A stretch of DNA of 36,475 nt from an uncultured Bacteroides sp. (GTDB lineage Bacteria > Bacteroidota > Bacteroidia > Bacteroidales > Bacteroidaceae). The DNA is taken from positions 1 to 36,475 of the forward strand of contig CAMOWU010000027.1 of NCBI GenBank assembly GCA_946628545.1. The letters are read 5' to 3'. The position numbers were made by a program, and so were the translations under genes. This document shows positions 24,406-34,432 of this stretch, one piece after another. Each line of letters opens with the position of its first letter. Position 1 is the first letter of the stretch. The notes beneath the pieces are model-generated. The model was not told where the DNA came from, made no database searches, and saw only the letters and a program-made list of their open reading frames with translations.

Positions 24406-24429
24406 TTCAATGCAGAAACCATCCAAAAA

Positions 24430-24915
24430 ATGACTGCCGAAGAGTATCAACAATCGGTTCCCGAACTGCAGAGGGAATTAGGGAAAGTGGCGACGAGGCT
24501 GCTGCAAAACGCTGACGAGAGCGAGGACATGGTGCAGGAGACCATGCTTCGCCTCTGGCAGATGCACACCCAGCTGTCCATGCCCGTCCTGCCCTTTGCC
24601 CGTTCAGTCGTCAGGAACCTGTGCATCGACAAGCTCAGGCGCTGTCATCAATTCAAGGATATAGATACCCTGCAGTCGATAGCCGCAGAGGATGACCCGC
24701 CCGACGAAAGGATAGAGAGGATGATGAGCGTGATCGACACGCTGCCAACCATCCAGCAGACCTTGTTGCGGCTGAGGCACCTTGAAGCCATGGAGTTCAA
24801 GGACATCGCACAGATGACAGGCATGAACGAGGCAGCCATCAGGAAGGCGGTGAGCAGGGCGCGACAGGCTGTGAGAGATATTTACCTGAACCAATATACT
24901 AATAAGGAGGAATGA
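24430..24915 (+). CDS. ECF-type RNA polymerase sigma factor
   Basis: From the ATG at 24430 the product is 161 residues. Region 2 is seen in ATRLLQNADESEDMVQETMLRLWQM and FARSVVRNLCIDKLRR; region 4 in LPTIQQTLLRLRHLEAMEFKDIAQMTGMNEAAIRKAVSRARQAVRD. There is no region 3, as expected of the ECF group. It should direct RNA polymerase to a small regulon controlled by the membrane protein encoded next. Its end overlaps the possible ATG of that gene by four bases (ATGA). The upstream frame from 24379 lies within the putative promoter and is rejected. Confidence 0.93.
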   Translation: MTAEEYQQSVPELQRELGKVATRLLQNADESEDMVQETMLRLWQMHTQLSMPVLPFARSVVRNLCIDKLRRCHQFKDIDTLQSIAAEDDPPDERIERMMSVIDTLPTIQQTLLRLRHLEAMEFKDIAQMTGMNEAAIRKAVSRARQAVRDIYLNQYTNKEE

Positions 24916-24917
24916 CA

Positions 24918-25511
24918 ATGAAGACAACCGAAGACATCAGAAGAATGGTAGAGCGCTTCTTCGAGGGAGAAACAACCCTCGATGAGGAGCAGGCACTCTA
25001 CGACTACTTCGCTTCCGACGACGTAGCCACCACCCTCCTACCCTACAAGGAGATGTTCCGCGACTTCAGCCACATTCCCTTCGAGACAGCCTTGACTGAA
25101 AACAACGGCAAAGCCTTCGCAGAGCAAGATCCTCAACCAACAAGCCTTTCCGATAAGACCGACAAACCCGAATCTTTTCTCATTCTCAAACAACTACTAC
25201 ACCACTGGCACTGGGCAGCGGCGGCTGCCATCATCACGGCCGTGTGCTTTGCAGGGTCCGCGGTTTATCGGTCTTATCAGGAGAGGCAATACCTCAATTT
25301 GTATGCGGGCAGCTACGTGATTGTCAACGGCAAGCGAACTGACGACCTACGGCGCATACACCGCCACATAGAGCAAACCATAGCACAAGCAGAACTCGAT
25401 GAACAGCAATTCGCACCCAACACATTCATCGACGAAACAGTGGAAGATATCCTCTCCGACATCACTGATGACAGTGAGCGAGAGACCATCCTGAAGATGT
25501 TGAACGAATAA
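24918..25511 (+). CDS. Single-pass membrane protein, probable anti-sigma factor
   Basis: The product has 197 residues from the ATG at 24918; an ATG at 24912 overlaps the sigma gene stop but lies too close to the AGGAGG at 24905-24910, so 24918 is favoured. A cytoplasmic N-terminal part with IRRMVERFFEGETTLDEEQALYDYF recalls the short zinc-free anti-sigma N-termini found beside Bacteroidetes ECF factors. One membrane segment lies at about 99-117 (WAAAAAIITAVCFAGSAVY). The periplasmic part is acidic with no known domain. Coupling to the sigma gene supports the anti-sigma role; no sequence motif proves it. Confidence 0.72.
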   Translation: MKTTEDIRRMVERFFEGETTLDEEQALYDYFASDDVATTLLPYKEMFRDFSHIPFETALTENNGKAFAEQDPQPTSLSDKTDKPESFLILKQLLHHWHWAAAAAIITAVCFAGSAVYRSYQERQYLNLYAGSYVIVNGKRTDDLRRIHRHIEQTIAQAELDEQQFAPNTFIDETVEDILSDITDDSERETILKMLNE

Positions 25512-25524
25512 AAACCATCACGAT

Positions 25525-25953
25525 ATGAACCAGCTACGCATCATCATCATGTCAACAGCCATCATGTTGTCTGTCGCGGCATTCGCACAAAACGAAATCG
25601 ACCGTGTGGTGGACCAGTTCTCGACGATCGGGTCGAGCACTTTCACCTCGGCTGTGGAGCGCGATCCCCATACCCGACGTGTCATCAAGACGGTCAAGGT
25701 CCTGGAGACCTCCTACGGACCGAATGTGAGCAAACTGAAGAACGCCTTCGAGAAAGAAGCCAACACTGGCAATTTCAGCACCAAAAAGGAAGACAATGAG
25801 ACGAAAATGATCCTGACCGTACAGACGGAACGAACCAACCGCATCTATATGCTCAACTTCACTTCCCACCACAACATTTATTCTGGAGGGAAAGCCACCA
25901 TCATCGTGAAGGTCAGGCAAAAACAGGAAAACGAAAAGAACAACAAATTATAA
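25525..25953 (+). CDS. Small secreted protein in the sigma operon (DUF5024-like)
   Basis: A 142-residue protein with a signal peptide (MNQLRIIIMSTAIMLSVAAFA-QN). The mature part reads IDRVVDQFSTIGSSTFTSAVERDPHTRRVIKTVKVLE and has a beta-rich second half ending in a Lys/Glu tail. It looks like proteins annotated DUF5024 in Bacteroides, which also sit in ECF operons, but that assignment is from memory. Role unknown; most likely a periplasmic target or sensor of the regulon. It starts 13 bases after the previous gene. Confidence 0.7.
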   Translation: MNQLRIIIMSTAIMLSVAAFAQNEIDRVVDQFSTIGSSTFTSAVERDPHTRRVIKTVKVLETSYGPNVSKLKNAFEKEANTGNFSTKKEDNETKMILTVQTERTNRIYMLNFTSHHNIYSGGKATIIVKVRQKQENEKNNKL

Positions 25954-25964
25954 CATAAAAAACA

Positions 25965-26873
25965 ATGAAAATGACACTCACTATCATGGCATTCACTGTG
26001 GCGATGCTCACAGGGTGCACTCTCGACAAGCAACGGGACGACGTCGTCATCACCGACCAATCAGGAACAGAACTGGAAACGGGAAATCTACCCATTGAAG
26101 ACGACAAGGAGAAGTTGGTGACAAAGGATTACGACATCAAAGACTTCACGGGTCTTGATGTAGGCTACGTCACAGAGGTGGTTTACACCCAAGGAAAAGA
26201 CTACAAGGTGGAAGTGAAATCGACGGAGGAGGTTTTCAAGCACCTGCAAGTGAACAACAGCATGGGCACTCTCACCCTCTCCTTCCCACAACGCACACCG
26301 CAGCACATCAAGAACACCAAGGTCTATCTGGCTGTCTCTGCACCCGTCATCAACTCCTTCGACCTCTCTGGGGTATCCAATCTCTCATCCAAGCGCATTG
26401 ACGCCCAAAACCTGGACATCGACATTTCAGGGACATCCAAGCTCAACATCACGAAAGTGGTCTGCAACAAAGCAGACATCGACTGCTCTGGTGTGAGCAA
26501 GATCGACGCAGACATTGAAGCCAAGGAAGTGGTGATGGAATGTTCGGGCGCGGGCCATGCCAATGCTCAAATCCATGCCTCCAGCATCAGCGTTGACATT
26601 TCGGGTGCCTTCAAGGGCCAGCTCGACATGAAGGGCGACGATGCAGACCTTGAAGTATCTGGAGCAAGTAAGATTGTCAGTTCTTTCGTCGGCAAAAGAA
26701 TAGGACTCGACTGCAGCGGTACGGGCAAAATCGAACTCGACGTGGATTGCGAGCAACTCGAAGCCGAGAACAGCGGGGTGGCTAAGGTGAAAATCTCCGG
26801 CACCGCCGACAAAGTCAAGGTGGAGGCTTCGGGCGTGTCGAAAATCGACACCTCACGACTCAACCAACTCTAA
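25965..26873 (+). CDS. DUF2807 (GIN domain) lipoprotein
   Basis: A 302-residue protein with a lipoprotein signal (VAMLTGC, Cys18). From residue about 55 it forms a repeated beta-solenoid: DLSGVSNLSSKRI, DISGTSKLNI, DCSGVSKIDADIE, ECSGAGHANAQI, DISGAFKGQL, VSGASKIVSS, DCSGTGKIEL, NSGVAKVKI, ASGVSKIDTS. This is the DUF2807 or auto-transporter-adhesin-head GIN domain pattern of alternating S-G-x-x-K turns. Such proteins are envelope-attached with unknown ligand. It is the last gene of the ECF operon and ends at a strong terminator. Confidence 0.9.
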   Translation: MKMTLTIMAFTVAMLTGCTLDKQRDDVVITDQSGTELETGNLPIEDDKEKLVTKDYDIKDFTGLDVGYVTEVVYTQGKDYKVEVKSTEEVFKHLQVNNSMGTLTLSFPQRTPQHIKNTKVYLAVSAPVINSFDLSGVSNLSSKRIDAQNLDIDISGTSKLNITKVVCNKADIDCSGVSKIDADIEAKEVVMECSGAGHANAQIHASSISVDISGAFKGQLDMKGDDADLEVSGASKIVSSFVGKRIGLDCSGTGKIELDVDCEQLEAENSGVAKVKISGTADKVKVEASGVSKIDTSRLNQL

Positions 26874-26889
26874 AGGAGAAAAATCAAGA

Positions 26890-26925
26890 GGGGGATGGAG
26901 CAAATGCTCCATCCCCCATTTTTTT
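26890..26925 (+). terminator. Terminator of the ECF sigma operon
   Basis: GGGGGATGGAGCA (26890-26902) pairs with TGCTCCATCCCCC (26905-26917), followed by ATTTTTTT. A textbook intrinsic terminator 16 bases after the DUF2807 stop codon. Confidence 0.93.
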
Positions 26926-26926
26926 C

Positions 26927-27025
26927 CTAGATTTTCTAGAGGCTCTAGATTTTCTAGATATTCTAGATTTTCTAGATTCTCTAGATTCTCTAGATTTTCT
27001 AGATTCTCTAGATTCTCTAGATTTT
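26927..27025. repeat. Tandem array of 9-base unit CTAGATTYT, 11 copies
   Basis: Eleven 9-base units in perfect register, mostly CTAGATTTT and CTAGATTCT, with CTAGAGGCT and CTAGATATT variants. The last unit overlaps the secA stop codon (27024-27026). It fills the space between two convergent operons. Confidence 0.95.
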
Positions 27026-30000
27026 AAAGCCCTTTGCCATGGCACTGCTTGAACTTCTTGCCGCTTCCGCAAGGACAGGGGTCGTTGCGGCCAATAACCT
27101 TGTTGCGGTTGACGTAAGGAGTGCGTGACTGCTGCATCTGCTGCTCACGACTGCGAGTGTCGGTGTGGGAAGCTTCACGCTGGGCGCGCTCACCCTCGCC
27201 ATCGAGCGACTGAGTGACCTCTTGGTTGGTCTGCTGCATCATCATCTGGCGCTTCTGCTCCATGCGCTGCTCCATCTGTTGGCGTGCGATGGCTTCCTGC
27301 TGGGCCTGCACCCTGGCCATCTCCTCTGGATCAGGCATAGGCAGGTGGGTGCGCATGAGGATGCTTGCCGTATTGTCGTTGATCTCGTTGATCATGTTCT
27401 TGAAGAGGTTCGACGACTCGATCTTGAAGATCACCAGCGGGTCTTTCTGCTCGTAGCTCACATTCTGCACAGAGTGCTGCAGTTCGTCGAGCTGTCGGAG
27501 GTTCTCCTTCCACGACTCGTCGATGAGGTGCAGGAGCATGATCTTCTCGAAAGCGAGCATGATGGACTTGCCTTGTGTTTCGTAGGCCTCTTTGAGCGGC
27601 AAGGCTATCTGATAGACTCGGCGTCCGTCGGAGATAGGCACACGGATGTTCTCGTACATCTCTCCATGCTCCTCATAGACTTGCTTGATGACAGGCCATG
27701 CCGTCTCAGCCAACTTGTCGGACTTGGCCTTGAAGGCGGCAATCACGGCATCGTAAGCCCTGTCTTCCAGGCGTTCGCGGCTTTCGCGCTCAAACTCCTC
27801 TGGAGTGAAAGGAGGCTCCATGGCCATAATGGTGAGGAACTGCTCGCGGATGCCCTCGTATTCGCTATTGTTCTCGATGATGTTGACACAGCGGTCCCAG
27901 AGGATGTTGGAGATGTCCATGCCGATGCGTTTACCCATCAAGGCATGACGGCGGCGCTCATAGATGACGCGGCGCTGGTTGTTCATCACGTCGTCGTACT
28001 CCAGCAAGCGCTTACGGATACCGAAGTTGTTCTCCTCCACTTTCTTCTGGGCACGTTCGATCGACTTGTTGACCATCGGGTGCTCGATGACCTCGTCTTC
28101 CTCGAATCCCATGCGGTCCATGAGTTTCACGATTCGTTCGCTGGCGAACAGACGCATGAGTTTGTCTTCGAGCGAGACGAAGAAGACGGATGAACCTGGG
28201 TCGCCCTGACGTCCGGCACGTCCACGTAGCTGACGGTCAACTCGGCGGCTCTCATGACGTTCCGTACCGATGATGGCAAGACCTCCCGCCGCTTTCACTT
28301 CGGGCGAGAGCTTGATGTCGGTACCACGACCTGCCATGTTGGTGGCGATGGTCACGATGCTCTTCTGTCCTGCCTGAGCCACGATGTCGGCCTCTTTCTG
28401 GTGGAGTTTGGCGTTGAGCACCTGGTGCGGGATATGGCGCAAGTCGAGCATCTTGGAGAGCATCTCACTGATTTCCACCGATGTGGTACCCACCAGCACA
28501 GGACGACCTGCTTCAATCATCTTCTCAATCTCGGCGATGACTGCCTTGTACTTGGCGCGGTTGGTCTTATAGACGCGGTCGTTCATGTCGTTGCGGATCA
28601 CCGGCTTATTGGTCGGGATCTCCACCACGTCCAACTTGTAGATATTGTCGAACTCACCAGCCTCGGTGATGGCAGTACCTGTCATACCGGCGAGTTTGTG
28701 GTACATACGAAAGTAGTTCTGCAAGGTGATGGTGGCAAACGTCTGAGTGGCTGCCTCCACCTTCACATGCTCCTTGGCTTCCACAGCCTGGTGCAGTCCG
28801 TCGCTCCAGCGGCGTCCCTCCATGATACGTCCCGTCTGCTCATCCACAATCTTCACCTGACCGTCGATGATCACGTAGTCGTCGTTGAGTTCGAAGAGTG
28901 AATAAGCCTTGAGCAACTGCTGGATGGTGTGCACGCGCTCGCTCTGCTCCTCGTACTTGTGCATCAGTTCATCGCGTTTCTTCACCTTCTCCTCAGTCGT
29001 GAGGTTCATGTTATCGACCTCCGACAGCTGCGAGGTGATGTCGGGCAAGACGAAGAGTTGGTCATCGCCCACGATGTCGGCCAGCAGTTTATTGCCCTTG
29101 TCGGTCATCTCCACGCTCTTCTGCTTCTCGTCGATGACGAAGAAGAGCGGATCGGTGGCCTCTGGCATGCGGCGGTTGTTGTTCTCCATATAGACCTCCT
29201 CGGTCTTGAGCAGTCCGGCTTTGATTCCCGGCTCGGAGAGATATTTGATCAGAGGCTTGTTCTTTGGCAGAGCCTTGTAGGCGCGGAAGAGGCTGAGGAA
29301 TCCAGGCTCAAGGTCCTTGTCGTCGCCAGAGCCGATGAGTTTCTTCGCCTCGGCCAGATACTGAGTGGCGAGCTTGCGCTGTGCCTCCACCAGTTTCTGC
29401 ACGATGGGCTGGTACTCATCATACATCTGCTCGTCACCATGAGGTATGGGACCAGAGATGATGAGCGGTGTACGGGCATCGTCGATCAACACGGAATCGA
29501 CCTCATCGACAATGGCGAAGTTGTGGGAACGCTGCACCAGATCGTCGGGCGACATGGCCATGTTGTCGCGCAAGTAGTCGAAACCGAACTCATTGTTGGT
29601 ACCGAAGGTGATATCGGCGAGATAGGCCTGACGGCGCTCGTCGGAGTTGGGTCTGTGCTTGTCGATGCAATCGACACTGAGGCCGTGGAACATATAGAGC
29701 GGTCCCATCCACTCGGAGTCACGCTTGGCGAGGTAGTCGTTGACGGTCACCACATGCACACCGTTACCTGGGAGGGCGTTGAGGAAGACGGGCAGTGTGG
29801 CGACAAGGGTCTTACCTTCACCTGTCGCCATCTCGGCGATCTTGCCTTGGTGCAGCACCACGCCTCCGAAGAGCTGAACGTCATAGTGGATCATGTCCCA
29901 AACAGTGTCGTTACCTCCTGCCACCCAGTGGTTGTGCCAGATGGCCTTGTCGCCGTCGATGTCCACGAAGTCGTGGGTGGCAGCGAGCTTGCGGTCGAAG

Positions 30001-30410
30001 TCGGTGGCAGTCACCTCCAGGCCTGCGTCGCCAGCCTCCACGAATCGGCGTGCTGTGTCCTTGACGATGGCGAAGACTTCCGGAAGGTATTTGTTGAGTT
30101 CTTCCTCAAAGACGTCGAGGATGTCCTTCTCGATGCTGTCAATCTTGTCGAACAGTGGTTTTCTGGAGTCGATCTCCGTTTCCTGGATCTTCTGGTTGAG
30201 TTCCTCTATCTGGGCCCTCTTGTCTGCCACTGCATCCTGCAGCGCCTGACGGATATCGAGCGTCTTCTGACGGAGTTCGTCGTTGCTCAACTTCCTCATT
30301 TCCGGGTAGATGGCAAGCACCTCATCCACGATGGGCTTGATGAGCTTGAAGTCGCGCGTACGTTTGTCGCCGAACATCTTTCCCAGAAAACTTAAAAAAT
30401 TAAATGCCAT
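27024..30410 (-). CDS. secA: Preprotein translocase ATPase SecA, long Bacteroidetes form
   Basis: SecA drives precursor proteins through SecYEG. At 1128 residues it is some 200 longer than E. coli SecA, mainly through a charged helical insert at about residues 55-160 before nucleotide-binding domain 1, normal in Bacteroidetes. Walker A is MATGEGKT at 194-201; the DEVDS DEAD-like motif, [23 protein letters not shown] and [12 protein letters not shown] are all present. The C-terminus has a Met/Gln-rich linker and a zinc motif [14 protein letters not shown] that binds SecB or ribosome in known cases. The stop codon is at the edge of the 9-base array. It is the third gene of lnb - phosphatase-like - secA, 47 bases after the middle gene. 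Confidence 0.98.
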   Translation of the reverse strand: MAFNFLSFLGKMFGDKRTRDFKLIKPIVDEVLAIYPEMRKLSNDELRQKTLDIRQALQDAVADKRAQIEELNQKIQETEIDSRKPLFDKIDSIEKDILDVFEEELNKYLPEVFAIVKDTARRFVEAGDAGLEVTATDFDRKLAATHDFVDIDGDKAIWHNHWVAGGNDTVWDMIHYDVQLFGGVVLHQGKIAEMATGEGKTLVATLPVFLNALPGNGVHVVTVNDYLAKRDSEWMGPLYMFHGLSVDCIDKHRPNSDERRQAYLADITFGTNNEFGFDYLRDNMAMSPDDLVQRSHNFAIVDEVDSVLIDDARTPLIISGPIPHGDEQMYDEYQPIVQKLVEAQRKLATQYLAEAKKLIGSGDDKDLEPGFLSLFRAYKALPKNKPLIKYLSEPGIKAGLLKTEEVYMENNNRRMPEATDPLFFVIDEKQKSVEMTDKGNKLLADIVGDDQLFVLPDITSQLSEVDNMNLTTEEKVKKRDELMHKYEEQSERVHTIQQLLKAYSLFELNDDYVIIDGQVKIVDEQTGRIMEGRRWSDGLHQAVEAKEHVKVEAATQTFATITLQNYFRMYHKLAGMTGTAITEAGEFDNIYKLDVVEIPTNKPVIRNDMNDRVYKTNRAKYKAVIAEIEKMIEAGRPVLVGTTSVEISEMLSKMLDLRHIPHQVLNAKLHQKEADIVAQAGQKSIVTIATNMAGRGTDIKLSPEVKAAGGLAIIGTERHESRRVDRQLRGRAGRQGDPGSSVFFVSLEDKLMRLFASERIVKLMDRMGFEEDEVIEHPMVNKSIERAQKKVEENNFGIRKRLLEYDDVMNNQRRVIYERRRHALMGKRIGMDISNILWDRCVNIIENNSEYEGIREQFLTIMAMEPPFTPEEFERESRERLEDRAYDAVIAAFKAKSDKLAETAWPVIKQVYEEHGEMYENIRVPISDGRRVYQIALPLKEAYETQGKSIMLAFEKIMLLHLIDESWKENLRQLDELQHSVQNVSYEQKDPLVIFKIESSNLFKNMINEINDNTASILMRTHLPMPDPEEMARVQAQQEAIARQQMEQRMEQKRQMMMQQTNQEVTQSLDGEGERAQREASHTDTRSREQQMQQSRTPYVNRNKVIGRNDPCPCGSGKKFKQCHGKGL

Positions 30411-30457
30411 TTTGTATTTTGCTTTTTTGATGATTATTCTATTATATAAGGGGGGTG

Positions 30458-32020
30458 TTATTCAGACAAATCTAAAAGAGGTGGGACGGCACACGAATTA
30501 GGTGCACGTATTCGGATGGAATGCGCGATGGTGGGCGCGATATAGTCGATGGTGACTGGTGTGTGTATCTTTTGTGACTTGATTCCCTGACCGAAGAAGA
30601 TGAGCGGCGTCTCGAAATAGCTGTCGCGCACCACTTTCCTGACGCCTTTCTCGTTGACGAGCGTCATGCCTGGAGTGATTTCCACGAAGATGTCGCCCGA
30701 GCAATGGGGGTTGTAGCTGTTGCGAATGCGCGAGATACCGGGCGTCCAGGCTCCTTGCATCAGCCTGCGCGAGGTATAGACATCCCTCACCCCATGAAAT
30801 TGGAAAAGAAAGTCCTCACAACGTCCTAAGATCTCCTGGAGATTGAGCTGTCGCTGCTCGATCAACTTGTGGTTGAGGTAGATATATTGTCCGTAGTGTG
30901 CCTCAACATACTGTCCGTCGCCATAGATGGCGGTGAGGAACATGTTGAGCAACGACGCGCAGCGGTCGAGCTTGAACTCCGACGATGGTATGCCGTAGGT
31001 GCTGAGGTCTTCCTCGGGCGAGTCGTCGTAGCCTGTGGAGGTGAGGAAGATGAGGGTGTTGCTGAGTCCCACGTGCTTGTCGATGGCTGCCAGCAGTTCT
31101 TCAATCTGACGGTCGAGGCGCACGTAGGTGTCTTGGAGTTCAGTGGTGCTGCCAGAGGCATTGAAGTTGCCGGCATAATAGGTCAGCGACAAGAGGTCTG
31201 GCACACCGTCGGTACCCAACTCGCCTGCCCTGAGCAGACTGGCGGCTGCTGTGCTCACCGTCTCGTTGACCAATCCGCAGCGCTTGTAGTCGCGGAACTT
31301 GTCGATGCCCGTGAAGCGGTGGTTGAACGCCGACAGGTCGTCGCCCTGGATATAGTAGTTGATGCGCCCTGTGACATAGTCAGAGGGGGTCCACTTGATG
31401 TTGGCGATGTTGTTGGCCAGCATCGTCGTGTTGATGTAGCGCAGACAAGCGGGCGAACTGCCATAATAGGTGGAAGAAGCCCATTGGCCGTTGTTGTCGT
31501 CGATCCAGATGGCGCAGTCGCCGCTGTGTCCGGCTGCGAGAATGGCAGCTTCGCTATAGGGGGCGATGGCATAGACCTTGGCCTTGCCCTTGGTCGCCAC
31601 TTTCAGTTCGTCGCCGATGGTGGTGGTGACGAGATTGACGGGCGACAGTCCCTCGACCGTTCCGATGCCGCGCACCTTACTGTCGCTGACACAGAAGACG
31701 GGGCGCAACGACTCCCTGTCGAGCCACATCGAACTGACGATGCCATGATCATAAGGCACAGTACCCGTGAAGATGGATGCGATGGCTGAGGCACGGTCCA
31801 CATTGGTGCTCTTGTACTGCACATTGGTGTAGCTGGTGCCTTGCGCCATGAGGCGTTTGAGCCCACCCTCGCCATACAGCGGCACAAAAGCGTTCATGTA
31901 GTCGGATCGCAGTTGATCGACAGTGATGCCCACCACCAGACGCGGCACGGCGTGTGTGGCCTGCGCCTGTATGCCCGTAGTGGAGAGAATGGCGAGTATG
32001 GTGGTTATGAACGGCTTCAT
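30458..32020 (-). CDS. Alkaline-phosphatase-superfamily protein, apparently inactive
   Basis: A 520-residue secreted protein (signal peptide 1-20, TTGIQAQ-AT). The fold is recognised from [48 protein letters not shown] and [14 protein letters not shown], as in the type I phosphodiesterase/PafA group. Only the first metal ligand, Asp35, is kept. The nucleophile Thr position (in TxxxH of active relatives) aligns with Arg76; the TDxxGH motif is replaced by YYAGNF; the TADHG motif is replaced by TSTGYDD; and the later His-containing motif is RDSYFETPL. It therefore probably binds rather than hydrolyses. Its ATG overlaps the lnb stop (TGATG), and secA follows, so it likely serves envelope biogenesis; this is inference. 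Confidence 0.8.
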   Translation of the reverse strand: MKPFITTILAILSTTGIQAQATHAVPRLVVGITVDQLRSDYMNAFVPLYGEGGLKRLMAQGTSYTNVQYKSTNVDRASAIASIFTGTVPYDHGIVSSMWLDRESLRPVFCVSDSKVRGIGTVEGLSPVNLVTTTIGDELKVATKGKAKVYAIAPYSEAAILAAGHSGDCAIWIDDNNGQWASSTYYGSSPACLRYINTTMLANNIANIKWTPSDYVTGRINYYIQGDDLSAFNHRFTGIDKFRDYKRCGLVNETVSTAAASLLRAGELGTDGVPDLLSLTYYAGNFNASGSTTELQDTYVRLDRQIEELLAAIDKHVGLSNTLIFLTSTGYDDSPEEDLSTYGIPSSEFKLDRCASLLNMFLTAIYGDGQYVEAHYGQYIYLNHKLIEQRQLNLQEILGRCEDFLFQFHGVRDVYTSRRLMQGAWTPGISRIRNSYNPHCSGDIFVEITPGMTLVNEKGVRKVVRDSYFETPLIFFGQGIKSQKIHTPVTIDYIAPTIAHSIRIRAPNSCAVPPLLDLSE

Positions 32021-33288
32021 CAGTCTTTGTGATTATGTTTTCTGAACGACAACTTCTGTACCAAGGTGGAAGGATGGTATTGCCACAGCAGATGTGACAC
32101 AGAACGCAGACAAAATGTCAGCAGTATGGGGTAGATGCTGGCATTGAAGTCCTGCGGAATGAAAGGCATGCACGCCATGAAAAGGAGCAGCACCAGCACG
32201 TTGACCACATGAATCGGATCGTGCCTGTGTCGTATGGTCCACACCACGCTGAATGGCAGCCAAAGCAGTGGCAGGGGGTTGAACACCAGCACAAGCCAGT
32301 TGGTGTTGACGGTGGGATGGATGGAGCAGAAGAAGAGGAAAGCGATGACCACTCCGCTCAATCCATGGAGCAACCCCACGACGATATCCACGCCCCAGAA
32401 CATTTTTTTCAGTTTCTGCTCGATCACCACGATGACGACCGACAGGAAGCAGATGGTCCAGAAAACGACCATGGGGGAGATGGGAAATTCCGTATTGGTC
32501 TGCTGGCCTGGAGGCAGAACTTGGACGGTGTGGTTCACCAGACTGCGGTTTTTGCCTTCCTGGTCCTTGATGATGGCTGACGTGAACATCTTCTCGGTGT
32601 AGGAAGGGATGAACATCTGCAGTCGCTGGTCGATAGGTTTGTCGGCGGCACTACCCAGGCAGAAGTCGATGCCCAGTTCGGACCATGGGTGTTCGTAGGT
32701 GAACTGGTGGATGATGTCGCGGAAGGTGAGCTGGTTGTTGACTGGGATGTATGCCACATGGCCTGCCACACAGTTTTCTATCACATCGCGTGCACGGGTC
32801 GTACAGTTGTCGTAAAAGTAGTTGTAGCGGTAGGTGCGGTTCTGCGGTTCATAGTTCCGAAGCAAGAAGTTGATCAGACCAATCTTTTCATCTGCAGTGA
32901 GATTCAGCTCCTGCTGGTCGATGGAGGAACCGCGGACGGAGTACTCATGCACGAAATAGGGCCACTCCACCGCCCCCAGCTCATAGTCGGTCTCGCCCTT
33001 CACAAAACGATAGACAAAGTTGTCGGTGTTGAAATTGAACACGCCGTAGTTGAAGACGATATCCTGACGCCGCTTGGGATCGACCACGCGTATGGCGGTG
33101 TGGCCGAACAACTCGTAAACAAGTTGCCCAGGCGAACAGGTGATCAGAGAGATTTTGATCTGGTCTGCTTCTTTGGATGGATCGACGGATGCTTCATCAG
33201 GCTCCTGCGCCGACAAGCCTGTCGGCACAACAAGTAAGATGAGCAGCAGCACCCAACCAGCTATAATCCTTTTGTATATTGATTGCAT
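32020..33288 (-). CDS. lnb: DUF4105 protein, lipoprotein N-acyltransferase Lnb
   Basis: From the ATG at 33288 the product is 422 residues: signal or first membrane segment (about 7-27), a DUF4105 periplasmic domain (about 43-200) and four to five membrane segments at the C-terminus. Likely catalytic residues are His63 in LFGHTAIRV and Cys162 in YFYDNCTTRARD, an arrangement like NlpC/P60 enzymes. From memory, the Bacteroides lipoprotein N-acyltransferase Lnb is a DUF4105 protein encoded two genes from secA, which matches this locus; it adds the third acyl chain to lipoproteins. The start at 33327 is rejected because it would lie upstream of the likely transcription start. Start of the three-gene operon. 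Confidence 0.8.
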   Translation of the reverse strand: MQSIYKRIIAGWVLLLILLVVPTGLSAQEPDEASVDPSKEADQIKISLITCSPGQLVYELFGHTAIRVVDPKRRQDIVFNYGVFNFNTDNFVYRFVKGETDYELGAVEWPYFVHEYSVRGSSIDQQELNLTADEKIGLINFLLRNYEPQNRTYRYNYFYDNCTTRARDVIENCVAGHVAYIPVNNQLTFRDIIHQFTYEHPWSELGIDFCLGSAADKPIDQRLQMFIPSYTEKMFTSAIIKDQEGKNRSLVNHTVQVLPPGQQTNTEFPISPMVVFWTICFLSVVIVVIEQKLKKMFWGVDIVVGLLHGLSGVVIAFLFFCSIHPTVNTNWLVLVFNPLPLLWLPFSVVWTIRHRHDPIHVVNVLVLLLFMACMPFIPQDFNASIYPILLTFCLRSVSHLLWQYHPSTLVQKLSFRKHNHKD

Positions 33289-33324
33289 GACAGTCTTTTT
33301 CAGCCTTAAAAACCTATCAAACTG

Positions 33325-33332
33325 CAAATTTA
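33325..33332 (-). promoter_or_regulatory. Probable -7 box for the lnb operon
   Basis: TAAATTTG on the minus strand, 36 bases before the ATG at 33288. No clear TTTG upstream at 19-21 bases. Confidence 0.55.
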
Positions 33333-33500
33333 ATCATTTTTCTTCTTTTTAATGTCGCTCAGCGTAAAATATTAAGAAAAATGTATGTAAAAACAAACAC
33401 AGCCAATTGTGAAATCACAACTTTGCAATTTTTTTGGACATTTTTTAGGGTCACTTCGTTCAAAATAGATAATTTGTTTAGGGAAATCAAAGAAAATGTT

Positions 33501-33508
33501 TAATTTTG
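33501..33508 (+). promoter_or_regulatory. Probable -7 box for the AraC-type regulator
   Basis: TAATTTTG with TTTA 20 bases before it, 60 bases before the ATG at 33569. Confidence 0.5.
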
Positions 33509-33568
33509 CATTTACTAAACTGATATTACCTACTACACTACACCCCAAAAAATCAATCTATACTAACA

Positions 33569-34426
33569 ATGAGCAATTACGACTCCAAAGCCTTAGAATG
33601 GCAGCGGCAAGTGGAACAGGTGGACCAACAGGATGTCATCGTCTTGGAAAACGTCGATCGATGGCCCGCCTACAACAAAATCATAGAAACCCACTCTCTA
33701 AGCATCAATCTATGCAGCAGAGGGTATTGCCGCACAAAATACGACACCAAAGAAGGAGTTTTCCAGCAGCACGACATAGCCGTGCTATTGCCATCTCATT
33801 TCATCATGTGCTACGAGAGTTCACCCGACTATCTGTGCACCACCATCTTTGTGTCTCAGAAGCTCAACAGCCAGATGATGAACGCCATCGGAAAAAACAT
33901 CATCCGATACCACAAGGACCTGACATGCCATCTGAATGAAGAGCAGTTCCACAACTTGAACTTCATGACTCATGTCATGAAGAAGATGTGTGCCTCCAAC
34001 AAGTCCCACCGATCAGAATACATACACCACCTCACCTCCATCATCTTCCTCATGATCGACGATTACTGGACAGAGAAAGACAACTTAAGAGAGAAGAGGA
34101 GCGAGGAAATCTTCTCCAAGTTCTACGACCTTTTGCTCAAGCACTATAAGGAGTCGAGAGAGGTCTCGTTTTATGCGGCAAAACTGTGCCTCACACAAAA
34201 ATACCTGTCGTCGGTGATCCACAAGACCACTGGCACCAAGGCCAGCGAGTGGATCACCAACTACATCGTGATGCAGGCGAAGAAGTTGCTGATGGAGCAT
34301 CCACGACGCAACATACAGACCATCAGCTACCAACTGGGCTTCAACGACCAAGCGGCCTTCACCCGATATTTCAAAAGGGCTACAGGAGAGAATCCCACCC
34401 AATTCAGGGAAAACGACTCGGAGTAG
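33569..34426 (+). CDS. AraC-family transcriptional regulator
   Basis: A 285-residue protein. The N-terminal 170 residues resemble a cupin-like ligand domain (HDIAVLLPSHFIMCYESSPDY is the typical turn). The last 100 residues are an AraC double helix-turn-helix: REVSFYAAKLCLTQKYLSSVIHKTTGTKASEWI for the first helix pair, and IQTISYQLGFNDQAAFTRYFKRATGENPTQFR for the second with its signature. The ligand and targets are unknown. It stands alone between the lnb operon and a tandem array; no adjacent transport or catabolic genes hint at a regulon. Confidence 0.93.
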   Translation: MSNYDSKALEWQRQVEQVDQQDVIVLENVDRWPAYNKIIETHSLSINLCSRGYCRTKYDTKEGVFQQHDIAVLLPSHFIMCYESSPDYLCTTIFVSQKLNSQMMNAIGKNIIRYHKDLTCHLNEEQFHNLNFMTHVMKKMCASNKSHRSEYIHHLTSIIFLMIDDYWTEKDNLREKRSEEIFSKFYDLLLKHYKESREVSFYAAKLCLTQKYLSSVIHKTTGTKASEWITNYIVMQAKKLLMEHPRRNIQTISYQLGFNDQAAFTRYFKRATGENPTQFRENDSE

Positions 34427-34432
34427 GATGGG

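Noticed and set aside
26927..27025. CRISPR-like array of CTAGATTYT
   Set aside because: Units are 9 bases with no spacers and no cas genes nearby; it is a simple tandem repeat.
28929..30395. 488-codon open frame opposite secA
   Set aside because: Antisense shadow of a certain gene; Val/His/Leu-rich composition reflects the reverse of SecA codons.
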